Source: Runella sp.
GTDB taxonomy: Bacteria > Bacteroidota > Bacteroidia > Cytophagales > Spirosomataceae
Assembly (NCBI GenBank): GCA_023254175.1
Contig: JALQYJ010000030.1
Span: 1 to 64,000, forward strand
Reading direction: 5' to 3'
Length of the DNA stretch: 64,000 bases
Part shown: one piece after another, positions 53,973-62,852 of the stretch
Position numbering within the stretch: the first letter of the stretch is position 1
Layout of the letters: every line of letters begins with the position of its first letter
The notes under the pieces: generated by a model
The model's input: only the letters and a program-made list of their open reading frames with translations
The model's database searches: none
What the model was told of the DNA's origin: nothing
Program-made: the position numbers and the translations under genes

Positions 53973-55742
53973 ATGCTTTCTACTACTAATTGTTTATTCG
54001 ACATTCTGGATTTTACGGTTCGTCCCCAAAATAAGCCCAATGTTTTTGCCTGCAAAAGACAAGGCGAATGGCTGACGTTTTCGGCAGAAAATATTCTTCA
54101 ACAGATAGACGCCGTCAGTTTGGGATTGATTGGTTTAGGAGTACAAATAGGCGACCGTATTGCGATTGTCTCTGATGGTCGCCCTGAATGGAATATACTG
54201 GACTTTGCTCTCCAACAAATTGGTGCCGTATCGGTTCCCATTTATCCGATGCTCACCCTCGACGATTTTCAATTTATTTTTCATGAAGCAGAAGTAAAAT
54301 TTGTGTTTGTGGGCGATGCGAGTCTTTTCCGCAAACTCATCGACGTCGTCGCTACTGCACCTGCCATCGAGGAAATGTTTACGTTTGATGCCGTAAAAAG
54401 TGCCAAAAATTGGCAATTTGTCCAATCGAGAGCCGACGAAGCCCTCCGTCCCGAACTTGAGGCTCGCAAAGCTAGCATTCAACCTGATGACCTTTTGAGC
54501 ATTATTTATACATCAGGTACGACAGCAACCCCCAAAGGAGTGATGCTTTCACATAATAATCTTATGAGCAACGTAATTGAAGGCTGTAAACTGATTGCAT
54601 TCGGCCCAGAAGCACGAGCACTCAGTTTTCTACCTCTCAATCACGTCTTTGAACGCATGGTTCAGTACGTGTACATGCGAGCCGGAATCTCGATTTATTA
54701 CGCCGAAAATGTAACCACCATTGCCGAAAACCTCAAAGAGGTACGCCCTACAGTGCTTTCGACGGTGCCTCGTTTGCTAGAAAAAGTGTATGATAAAATC
54801 ATCGCCAAAGGCTACGAACAGCCTCGTATTCAGCGAAATATATTCCTTTGGGCACTGGATTTAGGTTTAAAATACGACCCCAACAAATCCATGGGTTTTT
54901 TGTATGACACCCAACTAAAGTTGGCGCGTAAGCTGGTTTTTAGCAAATGGCAAGAAGGGCTAGGAGGGAAATTAGAAATGATTGTAGCAGGGGCAGCTGC
55001 CACACCGCCACGCATTGCACGGGTGTTTTGGGCCGCAGGTATTCCTGTTTGCGAAGGATATGGATTAACTGAAACGTCGCCAGTTATTTCCTTTAATCAG
55101 CTTTTTCCCCAGCCAGAAATACGCATTGGAACCGTTGGGCTCGTTATTGATGGTGTTGAAGTAAAATTGGCTGACGATGGCGAAATCCTGGTCAAAGGGC
55201 CTAATGTAATGAAAGGGTATTACCTAAAACCAGAACTCACGGCTGAGGTAATTGATGCTGAGGGCTGGTTTCATACAGGAGACATTGGCGAATGGATAGA
55301 GGGTCGTTTTTTAAAAATCACCGACCGTAAAAAAGAGATTTTCAAAACTTCGGCGGGGAAATACGTGGCTCCTCAAGCCGTCGAAGCCAAACTCAAAGAG
55401 TCATTTTTTGTAGAACAAGCGGTGGTAATGGGTGATGGACAAAAATACGCCGCCGCGCTGATTGTCCCGTCGTTTGAAGCCATCAAAGAATTTTGTCGGG
55501 TAGAAAACATCACCTATACCAGCGACGAAGAAATCATCAAGAATGAAAAAGTAGTGGCCAAACTTCGCGCGGAAATTGAAAACGAGAATCGGGAATTAGC
55601 TCCATACGAACGCATCAAGAAATACCACCTATTGTCAAGCCCTCTTTCGGTTGAAAATGGAGAACTAACCCCCACCCTCAAACCCAAGCGCCGTATAATT
55701 CAGGAAAAATACAAGGAGCAAATTGCTGGATTATTTGATTAG
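53973..55742 (+). CDS. Long-chain acyl-CoA synthetase (AMP-binding)
   Basis: A 589-residue adenylate-forming enzyme. Core motifs: IIYTSGTTATPKGVMLSH (ATP/AMP loop), GYGLTETSPVIS (A5) and GWFHTGDIGEW (A7), plus TDRKKEIFKTSAGKYVAP near the C-terminal hinge. It activates fatty acids as CoA esters for beta-oxidation or lipid synthesis; the lengthy type (about 590 residues) matches bacterial FadD15-like proteins. Its stop overlaps the last codons of the DUF2283 fragment on the other strand. Confidence 0.92.
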   Translation: MLSTTNCLFDILDFTVRPQNKPNVFACKRQGEWLTFSAENILQQIDAVSLGLIGLGVQIGDRIAIVSDGRPEWNILDFALQQIGAVSVPIYPMLTLDDFQFIFHEAEVKFVFVGDASLFRKLIDVVATAPAIEEMFTFDAVKSAKNWQFVQSRADEALRPELEARKASIQPDDLLSIIYTSGTTATPKGVMLSHNNLMSNVIEGCKLIAFGPEARALSFLPLNHVFERMVQYVYMRAGISIYYAENVTTIAENLKEVRPTVLSTVPRLLEKVYDKIIAKGYEQPRIQRNIFLWALDLGLKYDPNKSMGFLYDTQLKLARKLVFSKWQEGLGGKLEMIVAGAAATPPRIARVFWAAGIPVCEGYGLTETSPVISFNQLFPQPEIRIGTVGLVIDGVEVKLADDGEILVKGPNVMKGYYLKPELTAEVIDAEGWFHTGDIGEWIEGRFLKITDRKKEIFKTSAGKYVAPQAVEAKLKESFFVEQAVVMGDGQKYAAALIVPSFEAIKEFCRVENITYTSDEEIIKNEKVVAKLRAEIENENRELAPYERIKKYHLLSSPLSVENGELTPTLKPKRRIIQEKYKEQIAGLFD

Positions 55743-55914
55743 GCTGCCATGGCAAATGAGAGTTTTCCTACGAGACCTGAAATGTCTATTTTCCCTAAAT
55801 CAACACGTTTTGACACATTTAGAATCTCGATGCCCACTAGCGACCCATCTTCAGCGAAATCAAGAATAGCTCCTGTTTTTTCTTCGTCTGTCTAATGTCA
55901 TACTTTAATTTCAT
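55739..55914 (-). pseudogene. DUF2283 gene fragment
   Basis: The reverse strand begins MKLKYD, then breaks frame, and resumes with TDEEKTGAILDFAEDGSLVGIEILNVSKRVDL, the typical second half of DUF2283 (PF10049) proteins. The middle segment (usually a short VLYIRLS-like strand) is missing and there is a frameshift, so it is a pseudogene. Its start overlaps the preceding short ORF by ATGA. Function of the family is unknown, often found near toxin-like genes. Confidence 0.7.
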
Positions 55915-56015
55915 GAGTACTTTTCAAATTTTTGAAGTTTTATAAACTGTTTTAAGTAAGGGTGGCAACTTACCTGTATTAACAAAAACACAAATGAAGT
56001 AACCAACCGTTTCAT
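55911..56015 (-). pseudogene. Signal-peptide stub of a lost lipoprotein gene
   Basis: A 34-residue ORF (MKRLVTSFVFLLIQVSC...) has the look of a lipoprotein signal with a Cys at the right place, but ends at once. It overlaps its neighbours on both sides by ATGA (upstream stop, downstream DUF2283 start), as in an old operon. The body of the gene is gone. It was too short for the ORF track. Confidence 0.5.
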
Positions 56016-56925
56016 GAACAATTTTTTTGATAAATAAGGTGTTCTTCAGAATCTAGAAATGTTGAATCAATTAAACGATTATCTGGATAAAGAAGGGGCA
56101 AGATAATTTCTTCTTTTTCCGAAAAGCTTCCATGACTTGTTTTACATCCAAAAGCGACAATTCAGGGCTTTGACGTTTCCGTCGAGCGCTTGGGCAAAGC
56201 AACGAACTAAAAAATTATCCAGACGCCGCTCCTCTGAAACATCAGGACTGTAGGCTATCCCTGAGGTGATTGGCCGAAAATTTAAAATTTTTCACATGAA
56301 TAATCAAGCCGAATAACGCCATTTAAAGAACCAAGCCAAACAATATTTTGGGCATCTACAAACATGCCAAATAATATTGAGAGCTTCACCTAGCTTGTTT
56401 TTAGGGGAGTGACTGAAATAATAATGGTATTTTCGTTCTTTGGTGTTATATCTTACAACAACTTTATATCCCACCACCCGGATGTCACCTGCGGGAGTTC
56501 CAGTGGTCTAATCGATATAATCAAAATCATGCGAGATGAATACCTCGGGAATAATACGAGATTTTTGGGGTTTAAAATGATAGGCTAACATCCCTTCCCC
56601 TTCGCGGATATACCAAAGTTCGTCTTAAGCGCCATAAAAGGGGGCATCCTTTTTTTAGCTCCCGCCTGTTTTTTATCCACGATTAAACTAAACCATTCGG
56701 AAGAACGCTCATAACACCTTTTTCTATGCCCAACCAAATATTCCATCTCGGTCTTCGACCAACCGCGCAATGCTGACTCCGTGAACAGAATGGGGATTAT
56801 TAGACCCAGGTTTATAGATTTCAAGCCGTCTTGTGTGCCAAAAACCCACGAAAATCTTTAAGCACATGATAGGGCGACCCTTGCGATAGCCCTTTCTCTA
56901 CCCCAATATGCTCCACTCGGTAGTT
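56016..56925 (-). pseudogene. Decayed two-component sensor with ligand-binding propeller, plus neighbouring debris
   Basis: The reverse strand carries recognisable pieces of a two-component propeller sensor (histidine kinase type): YRVEHIGVEKGLSQGSPYHV, then LKDFRG and W, then TQDGL, KPGSNNPHSVHG and ARLVEDRDG, spread over several frames with many stops and shifts. The kinase part is missing, and farther on are unassigned remains such as KEEIILPLLYPDNRLIDST ending at a stop that overlaps the stub ORF. ORF track 56585-56824 is one frame of this decay. The gene cannot be functional. Borders are approximate. Confidence 0.7.
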
Positions 56926-57055
56926 TTGAAAAAGCCCCCCTATACACTAAAAATGTAAAAATGAAGAGAAAAAATCTGTACAAAGTGCCCCTGAGTTTAG
57001 GTAATAACTCCCTCGGCACCTAGGCAGAGGTTAGGCAATTTACAGAAAAATATAC

Positions 57056-57964
57056 TTATAAGTCAAAACTAAATCGAGTATTTTCAGGGCCAACCACCAA
57101 AGTAGCTCGGCGGCCTACAATCATTGCTCGGTTATCGGGCGCGTGCCCTACTGGAAAATCAAAGCAGACGGGGTAGTGGTAGTCTTGTATATAGTCATTG
57201 ATAATTTCGAAATGATTTTTACCAAATGAAGATGATTCGTTATCCTTCATGTCAGTAAATTGCCCTACAACCAAACCCGCCAAATAATCCAGTTTTCTAG
57301 CCCGTTTGAGCTGAACCATCATCCGATCAAGGTTGTAGTAATATTCCTCCACATCCTCAATAAACAGGATTTTTCCTTTGGTATCCAAATCAGAACGCGA
57401 GCCTATCAAATGAGCAATTAGGCATAAATTTCCTCCAACAACAACCGCCTCTGTTTTACCTTGACGATTAAATTCGTGAGTAGGCACTATGTATTCCAAC
57501 GACTCCCCCCACAGTGCTTTTCGAAGACTTTCAAGAGCATTTCCTGCGCCTTTGTCACCAAATAATTTTGGCATAGTAGCATGTAAACTCTCACAACCCA
57601 GGCCATGAAGATGGCAGTGAATAGCCGTAATATCGCTAAAGCCAATCAGCCATTTAGGTATTTTTTTAAATTTTTGGAAGCGTAGTTTATCAATAATTTT
57701 GGAACTTCCATAGCCTCCCCTTGCCGAAAATACTGCCTTAATACTGGGGTCATCGAGCATCTGTTGCAGGTCATCACGACGCTCCTCATCGGTTCCTGCA
57801 AATTGGTTATAATTGGCATGAAGTGTTTGTCCTTCAACAACTTCCAACCCCCAATCTTCGCGTAAAATTCGAAGTCCTTCTACCAACGATGGGTATGAAA
57901 CTTTACTAGCCATCGCCACCACTCCCACACGGTCTCCTGCTTTTAAAAATGCTGGTTTTATCAC
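57056..57964 (-). CDS. LD-carboxypeptidase (S66 family)
   Basis: A 302-residue serine peptidase of the S66 (LdcA/MccF) family, which trims the terminal D-Ala of tetrapeptides in peptidoglycan recycling. The nucleophile Ser sits in LIGFSDITAIHCHL; a Glu of the triad appears near ILFIEDVEEYYYNLDR and a His near FPVGHAPDN. Start is GTG at 57964 (MIKPAFLKAGDRVGV after conversion), giving the normal family N-terminus. It lies 33 nt after nuoJ, so they may share a transcript. Confidence 0.9.
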   Translation of the reverse strand: MIKPAFLKAGDRVGVVAMASKVSYPSLVEGLRILREDWGLEVVEGQTLHANYNQFAGTDEERRDDLQQMLDDPSIKAVFSARGGYGSSKIIDKLRFQKFKKIPKWLIGFSDITAIHCHLHGLGCESLHATMPKLFGDKGAGNALESLRKALWGESLEYIVPTHEFNRQGKTEAVVVGGNLCLIAHLIGSRSDLDTKGKILFIEDVEEYYYNLDRMMVQLKRARKLDYLAGLVVGQFTDMKDNESSSFGKNHFEIINDYIQDYHYPVCFDFPVGHAPDNRAMIVGRRATLVVGPENTRFSFDL

Positions 57965-57997
57965 GTATTTTCTGGCTTTAGTCTACCGTAATATACT

Positions 57998-58552
57998 TTA
58001 GTTACTTTTATCTTTATCCCGACTGACCGCCAAATAAGCCGCGCCAATCAAGGCCATCAGCAACAAAACCCCAACGACCTCAAACGCCCACACGTGGGTT
58101 GTCATGAGATGTAGCCCAAATTGTCGTAAAGTCGTACTTCGGATAGCTGGGTCATAGTTAACTTCTGGACCGTGTAGAATCAAAAAATTGGCATGAACAA
58201 TCAACCAAAGAAGTCCGCCAAATACCGCCAATGCAACAACTGTTCCCCAGAAGCGATTTACATTTTGGGTAATAACGGCATTAGACTGCTGACTATCAGT
58301 ACGTTCAACACGGTGGCTAAGCATGACTCCGAAAATGAGTAGAATGAGCACACCACCTACGTAAATGAGTAATTGAGAAACGGCTAGAAAATCAGCGCCT
58401 GCCAAAACAAAAAGCGCAGCTACCCCCAACAAGGTTATAAAAAGACAAAGGGCGGCATACATCACATTTTTGGTAAATAAAATAGTAAGTGCTGCCCCCA
58501 CTGCAAGTGCAGAAAAACCGTAAAACGCTATTTCTTCCATGAAAATGGTCAT
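57998..58552 (-). CDS. nuoJ: NADH-quinone oxidoreductase subunit J
   Basis: A 184-residue inner-membrane protein with about five hydrophobic helices and the NuoJ/ND6 pattern: EIAFYGFSALAVGAALTILFTKNVMYAALCLFITLLG, then LSQLLIYVGGVLILLIFGVML. It is a membrane-arm subunit of respiratory complex I. It is not beside nuoK here, and stands alone among unrelated genes, about 4 kb from the nuoABC genes and on the opposite strand. ATG 58540 (MEEIAF) is an alternative start. Preceded by a small outer-membrane protein gene. Confidence 0.9.
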   Translation of the reverse strand: MTIFMEEIAFYGFSALAVGAALTILFTKNVMYAALCLFITLLGVAALFVLAGADFLAVSQLLIYVGGVLILLIFGVMLSHRVERTDSQQSNAVITQNVNRFWGTVVALAVFGGLLWLIVHANFLILHGPEVNYDPAIRSTTLRQFGLHLMTTHVWAFEVVGVLLLMALIGAAYLAVSRDKDKSN

Positions 58553-58584
58553 TTAAAATCACACTAGGACAAAGCGCCCAACTG

Positions 58585-59070
58585 CTACTTCCCAAAGGTG
58601 TAAATCAGTCCGAAATTACTTTTTAGTATCCCTGAATCAAACTTTCTATTTACGTAAGGTGCAATTTCTAAAGCAACACCAACTTGTGGAACCGACTTAA
58701 AAGGAGCTACTCTAGTACCTGTATTCAATGAATACCCCTCCACCACATTTTTGGTTTGATTGGCCAATACACCAATAAAATTAAAACGCACTCCTCCACC
58801 TACATAAAACTGTGCCGCTTGAGTTCGTTTAAAGGTAAATAATGGCAATACTTCTGTGCTTAGACTGCCAAAAAGTGTATTGGTTTGAAGGCGTGCGTCC
58901 AACCAAACAACTTTTTTGGGATTAGTACTCACCGTAATCAATCCGTTCCAAGGATAATACCCAACCGACTGTGCGTGAGCTTGAGTAAACCCAAAAAACA
59001 GTCCTAAAAAAATCCCCGTTCGGATGAATATCCGAGCGGGGACACTAGAATGGTTGCGTTGAAGAAACAT
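58585..59070 (-). CDS. Small outer-membrane beta-barrel-like protein
   Basis: A 161-residue exported protein: signal-like segment RTGIFLGLFFGFTQAHAQ, then alternating strands (VSTNPKKVVWLDARLQTN, AQFYVGGGVRFNFIG) ending in GLIYTFGK, a pattern typical of small barrels. No family was recognised. The first ~20 codons overlap a strong hairpin plus T-tract that looks like the ffh terminator. The start (ATG 59070) lies 10 nt past the ffh stop. Confidence in the exact N-terminus is low. Confidence 0.65.
   Translation of the reverse strand: MFLQRNHSSVPARIFIRTGIFLGLFFGFTQAHAQSVGYYPWNGLITVSTNPKKVVWLDARLQTNTLFGSLSTEVLPLFTFKRTQAAQFYVGGGVRFNFIGVLANQTKNVVEGYSLNTGTRVAPFKSVPQVGVALEIAPYVNRKFDSGILKSNFGLIYTFGK
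59006..59042 (-). terminator. Terminator hairpin of ffh inside the next gene's signal-peptide region
   Basis: 13-bp stem (TCCCCGCTCGGAT / ATCCGAACGGGGA on the minus strand, with one G-T pair) with a 4-nt loop, followed by seven T. It lies 38-75 nt past the ffh stop. Confidence 0.8.
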
Positions 59071-59080
59071 CTGGAAAGAG

Positions 59081-60394
59081 TTATCTCATTTTAAGTTTAC
59101 CCATTTTTTCCATTGAGTTCATCTTTTTCATCATTTTGCGCATTTCGTCAAACTGCTTCAGAAGATTATTTACTTGTTGGAGAGAAGTTCCACTACCCGT
59201 TGCAATGCGTTTTTTGCGACTGTTATCAATCATATCTGGATTTTCGCGCTCCACAGGTGTCATCGACTGAATGATGGCTTCAATGGGTTTGAACGAATCA
59301 TTGTCGATATCCATATCTTTCACCGCTGCTCCCATGCCAGGAATCATACCCAACAAGTCCTTGACATTCCCCATCTTCTTGATTTGCTGCAATTGCCCCA
59401 AGAAATCGTTGAAATCAAATTTATTTTGACGCATTTTGGCATTCAAACGCTTTGCTTCGTCTTCATCAAACGCTTGTTGAGCGCGTTCTACCAACGAAAG
59501 TACGTCTCCCATGCCCAAAATACGGCTCGCCATACGGTCAGGGTGGAAACTATCAAGCGCTTCCATCTTTTCACCCGTCGAGATAAACTTAATCGGTTTA
59601 TCCACAATTTGGCGAATAGATAAAGCCGCTCCACCTCGCGCATCTCCATCTAATTTGGTAAGAACAACCCCATCAAAATTCAAACGTTCATTAAACGTTT
59701 TGGCTGTATTTACCGCATCTTGTCCCGTCATTGAGTCAACAACGAACAAAATTTCGGACGGTTTGAGAGTTGTTTTAATATTTTCAACCTCACGCATCAT
59801 GACCTCGTCGACGGCCAAACGACCAGCAGTATCGACGATTACAATCTTTTTACCCGATTTTTTAGCGTGAGCAATGGCATTTTGAGCAATTTCGACTGCG
59901 TTTTTATTCTCAGGCTCAGCATAAACATCTACACCAATTTGCTCCCCAAGAACTTTCAACTGGTCAATCGCTGCTGGACGGTAAATGTCACAAGCAGCCA
60001 ACATCACCTGACGGCCTTGACGCTTAAGCATGTTTGCTAGCTTACCCGAAAATGTCGTTTTACCAGAGCCCTGAAGACCTGCGATTAAAATAACGGCAGG
60101 GTCACCTTTTGTATTGATACTTTCGGCTTTGCCACCCATCAACTCTGTCAGCTCTTCATGGACAATTTTCACAAACATTTGCCCAGGCTCAACAGCAATA
60201 AGAATTTTCTGGTCGAGGGCCTTGTCCTTAATTTTGTCAGTGATTTCTTTGGCCACTTTAAAATTAACGTCGGCATCTACCAAAGCACGGCGCACCTCTT
60301 TAATAGTCGCTGCTACGTTAATATCCGTAATTCTGTCTTTCCCCTTAAGGGTTCGAATGGCTTTGTTTAATTTATCCTGTAAGCTTTCAAACAT
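59081..60394 (-). CDS. ffh: Signal recognition particle protein Ffh
   Basis: A 437-residue GTPase that binds signal sequences on the ribosome and 4.5S RNA. N domain (FESLQDKLNKAIRTLKG), G domain with GLQGSGKTTFSGKLA (P-loop), ACDIYRPAAIDQLKVLG, DTAGRLAVDE and TKLDGDARGG, and a methionine-rich M domain (LQQIKKMGNVKDLLGMIPGMG, KRIATGSGTSLQQVNNLLKQF). Length matches the family. It starts at ATG 60394 and has its own -7 element upstream. Confidence 0.95.
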   Translation of the reverse strand: MFESLQDKLNKAIRTLKGKDRITDINVAATIKEVRRALVDADVNFKVAKEITDKIKDKALDQKILIAVEPGQMFVKIVHEELTELMGGKAESINTKGDPAVILIAGLQGSGKTTFSGKLANMLKRQGRQVMLAACDIYRPAAIDQLKVLGEQIGVDVYAEPENKNAVEIAQNAIAHAKKSGKKIVIVDTAGRLAVDEVMMREVENIKTTLKPSEILFVVDSMTGQDAVNTAKTFNERLNFDGVVLTKLDGDARGGAALSIRQIVDKPIKFISTGEKMEALDSFHPDRMASRILGMGDVLSLVERAQQAFDEDEAKRLNAKMRQNKFDFNDFLGQLQQIKKMGNVKDLLGMIPGMGAAVKDMDIDNDSFKPIEAIIQSMTPVERENPDMIDNSRKKRIATGSGTSLQQVNNLLKQFDEMRKMMKKMNSMEKMGKLKMR

Positions 60395-60419
60395 AGTAAA
60401 CGCAAATAAAATGAGGGCA

Positions 60420-60427
60420 CAAATTTA
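60420..60427 (-). promoter_or_regulatory. Candidate -7 element of ffh
   Basis: TAAATTTG on the minus strand, about 25 nt before the start codon of ffh, an exact TAnnTTTG. No exact -33 TTG at the standard spacing was seen. Confidence 0.45.
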
Positions 60428-60490
60428 GTGAAACAAGTCTGGAAACCATAATATCTTTAAAGAGCAGTGTGAAAAGTAGTACGATAATTT

Positions 60491-60498
60491 TAAATTTG
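60491..60498 (+). promoter_or_regulatory. Candidate -7 element of the SGNH esterase gene
   Basis: TAAATTTG lies about 35 nt before ATG 60533. It is an exact TAnnTTTG, with a GTG (not TTG) at the -33 place, so it is a moderate candidate. Confidence 0.4.
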
Positions 60499-60532
60499 CG
60501 CCGCAAAAAAACTAAAAATCGAAACGTCCGTC

Positions 60533-62704
60533 ATGAATATGAAGAGCAAAACAACTACTTACTGGCGCTGCATGAGCGTAGCACTTGGAATGTTATTGGC
60601 AGTAGGTACGTTGATGGCCCAAGTCAAAATTACGTTTCCAGTTGAAAGAGCCATCTTTCAGAGAAACAATGCCAACCAAGCTGTCATCTCTATTGGTGGA
60701 TATTATACCCAAGCCGTTGACCGAATAGAAGCTCGACTTGTTCCAGTAATTACAGGCCAAGGGCAAGAAACTGCTTGGTCGACTATCCAATCAAACCCAC
60801 AAGGAGGGTCGTTTTTAGGGACACTAACAGGGCGTGGCGGTTGGTACACACTTGAAGTTAGGGCTTTTTATGGCCCCAATCAAGTAGGTCGCGATGCCAT
60901 TAGCCGCGTGGGTGTGGGTGAAGTGTTTTTAATTGCTGGACAATCAAATGCTCAAGGTTTTTTTGACTTTGGTGGCCCCGCTGCCACCGATGACCGCGTC
61001 AATGCTGTTACTTGGGACAATCAAAACTCTGATAAAACCAACAATCCAACCCTTACGTTTGCACAAGTTACAGCCAACATGGTCATCGGGCCACGCGGGC
61101 GTAGTGCATGGTGCTGGGGGGCGTTGGGAGACTTACTTGTCAGAAAACTAAATGTGCCAGTGATGTTTATGAATGCCTCTTGGTTTGATACATCTACTCA
61201 GAATTGGCTAGATGCCGCCAACGGTAAGCCCGTTGAAAGCCGAGTACCCGGCGTATTCTTACCACCAGGTATGCCCTATTCTAATTTCAAGACATCACTC
61301 CAATACTACGGTTCTATTTTAGGATTAAGGGCTATTTTATGGTTGCAAGGCGAAAACGATGCTGCCGCACGTGTAACGAAAACGGCTTACCAAAACTCAT
61401 TACAAGGCTTAGTAAATGTTGCTCGTATAGAACAAGGGGAAGTGTTATCTTCACTTCCGTGGGTATTATCACGCACTTCTCGTTACGCTTTCAATAACGC
61501 TTCATTTGTATCCCAGGATGTAATTGATGCCCAAACAGCCATTATAAATATTCCATTTAATAAATGCTATGGTGGGCCTTTTACGGATAACATTCAAGTA
61601 CCACGCCCAGCCAAAAATCCCGTCAATGGGCAGGATGACTATGTTCACTTTCAAGGCCAGGGTTTGGTAGACTTGGCTCGTGCATGGGACAACTCGCTTC
61701 CGCCAAGCTTTTTTGCAACTGTAGTGCCAGTTATGGCTCGTCAGCTTCTTCCTATTTCTATCACCTGCAACACACCTGCGGTAAGTTTTAACGCCAAAGC
61801 ACCCAACGGATTTACGTCCTATTTGTGGAGTACTGGTGAAACGACCCAAGCCATTACGGTTAAAGGAACAGGTACATATCAAGTGACCATGAAAGACAAT
61901 GCTGGTAATACCTACCTTACCGCTCCTATTACAGTATCCGAAAACGTAGAACCTCCAGTACCTACTATCACCCCAAGTGGCCAACAAGTGATATGCGCTG
62001 ATTCATCGCTTTTATTATCGGTTAATGTATCTTCCATTAACACCGTGACTTGGAGTAACTCTTTCGAAGGGCGTACTATTTCCGTTAGAAATCCTGGCCA
62101 ATACACGGCAAAAATCACCAACATTTATGGTTGTGTTTCTGCCAATTCAGCGCCAATAACCATCAAAACCATCAATGTAAAGGCACCTACGGTATTTCAA
62201 TCAGGGCCTTACAGCGTGCAAGCTCACCCCGATTCATCAATTTTTGCTTTTGCTGATTCGAAAGTTTCCAACATTTCTTGGGATTGGTCACAAGGTGGTC
62301 GAACATTAGCTAATACACAATCAGCCATTAAGGTCACCGACATTGGTACCTTTAGTGCCCGTTCGAGAGTGACGTTCGTGTCGGCTTCGGGGGGAAGTGC
62401 ACGAACGTGTGTTTCTCCTTATTCAGCCGTAGTATCATTCCGACCAGCAGATAAAGAAGAAGGTTTGATTATTTATCCAAACCCAACTCGCCAAGGGAAA
62501 ATCGCCATTGAAACCTTTGATAATTTGACAAATGTCCAAATAACTGTCGTTAATATTTCCGGGCAAGTGGTTTATCGTGAGAAACTTCCTACTTTAGACA
62601 TTCGTAAGGTGGTCGACTTATCTCATTTACCAGATGGCGAGTATATTTTCAAAATTTCGTCAACGACGCTTAATGACTCACGAAGAATTATTATAGATTA
62701 TTGA
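60533..62704 (+). CDS. Secreted SGNH esterase (sialate O-acetylesterase-like) with T9SS type A sorting domain
   Basis: A 723-residue exported enzyme. Signal: SVALGMLLAVGTLMAQ. The catalytic part has EVFLIAGQSNAQGFFDFGG (Ser block), GPRGRSAWCWGALGDLL, LRAILWLQGENDAAA (block III-like) and DDYVHFQGQGLVDLA (Asp/His). Ig-like modules follow (YLWSTGETTQAITVKGTGTYQVT). The C-terminal ~80 residues are a type A T9SS domain (IIYPNPTRQGKIAIET, LPDGEYIFKIS, final IIIDY). It probably removes acetyl groups from sugars at the cell surface. Own promoter and terminator. Confidence 0.88.
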   Translation: MNMKSKTTTYWRCMSVALGMLLAVGTLMAQVKITFPVERAIFQRNNANQAVISIGGYYTQAVDRIEARLVPVITGQGQETAWSTIQSNPQGGSFLGTLTGRGGWYTLEVRAFYGPNQVGRDAISRVGVGEVFLIAGQSNAQGFFDFGGPAATDDRVNAVTWDNQNSDKTNNPTLTFAQVTANMVIGPRGRSAWCWGALGDLLVRKLNVPVMFMNASWFDTSTQNWLDAANGKPVESRVPGVFLPPGMPYSNFKTSLQYYGSILGLRAILWLQGENDAAARVTKTAYQNSLQGLVNVARIEQGEVLSSLPWVLSRTSRYAFNNASFVSQDVIDAQTAIINIPFNKCYGGPFTDNIQVPRPAKNPVNGQDDYVHFQGQGLVDLARAWDNSLPPSFFATVVPVMARQLLPISITCNTPAVSFNAKAPNGFTSYLWSTGETTQAITVKGTGTYQVTMKDNAGNTYLTAPITVSENVEPPVPTITPSGQQVICADSSLLLSVNVSSINTVTWSNSFEGRTISVRNPGQYTAKITNIYGCVSANSAPITIKTINVKAPTVFQSGPYSVQAHPDSSIFAFADSKVSNISWDWSQGGRTLANTQSAIKVTDIGTFSARSRVTFVSASGGSARTCVSPYSAVVSFRPADKEEGLIIYPNPTRQGKIAIETFDNLTNVQITVVNISGQVVYREKLPTLDIRKVVDLSHLPDGEYIFKISSTTLNDSRRIIIDY

Positions 62705-62713
62705 TATTTTCGG

Positions 62714-62740
62714 GGCTTCTGTAGTGTACAGAAGCCTTTC
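62714..62740 (+). terminator. Rho-independent terminator of the SGNH esterase gene
   Basis: GGCTTCTGTA-GTG-TACAGAAGCC (10-bp stem, 3-nt loop) followed by TTTCTT, about 10 nt past the stop. Confidence 0.8.
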
Positions 62741-62778
62741 TTATTAATTTTACAGCGCCGTTTAAAAACCAAACCACT

Positions 62779-62786
62779 TACATTTG
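62779..62786 (+). promoter_or_regulatory. Candidate -7 element of the nuoABC operon
   Basis: TACATTTG is an exact TAnnTTTG, about 66 nt before ATG 62853, so the operon would have a leader near 60 nt. No clear -33 TTG at the usual distance. Confidence 0.4.
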
Positions 62787-62852
62787 GTTTACTTGGTGGA
62801 CATTCCTAATTTTAAGTACTAAGTTAATCTGCATTAACCAATCCCCATACGA

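Noticed and set aside
56585-56824. Minus-strand 79-aa ORF
   Set aside because: One frame of the decayed sensor gene; its residues match no frame of the intact family.
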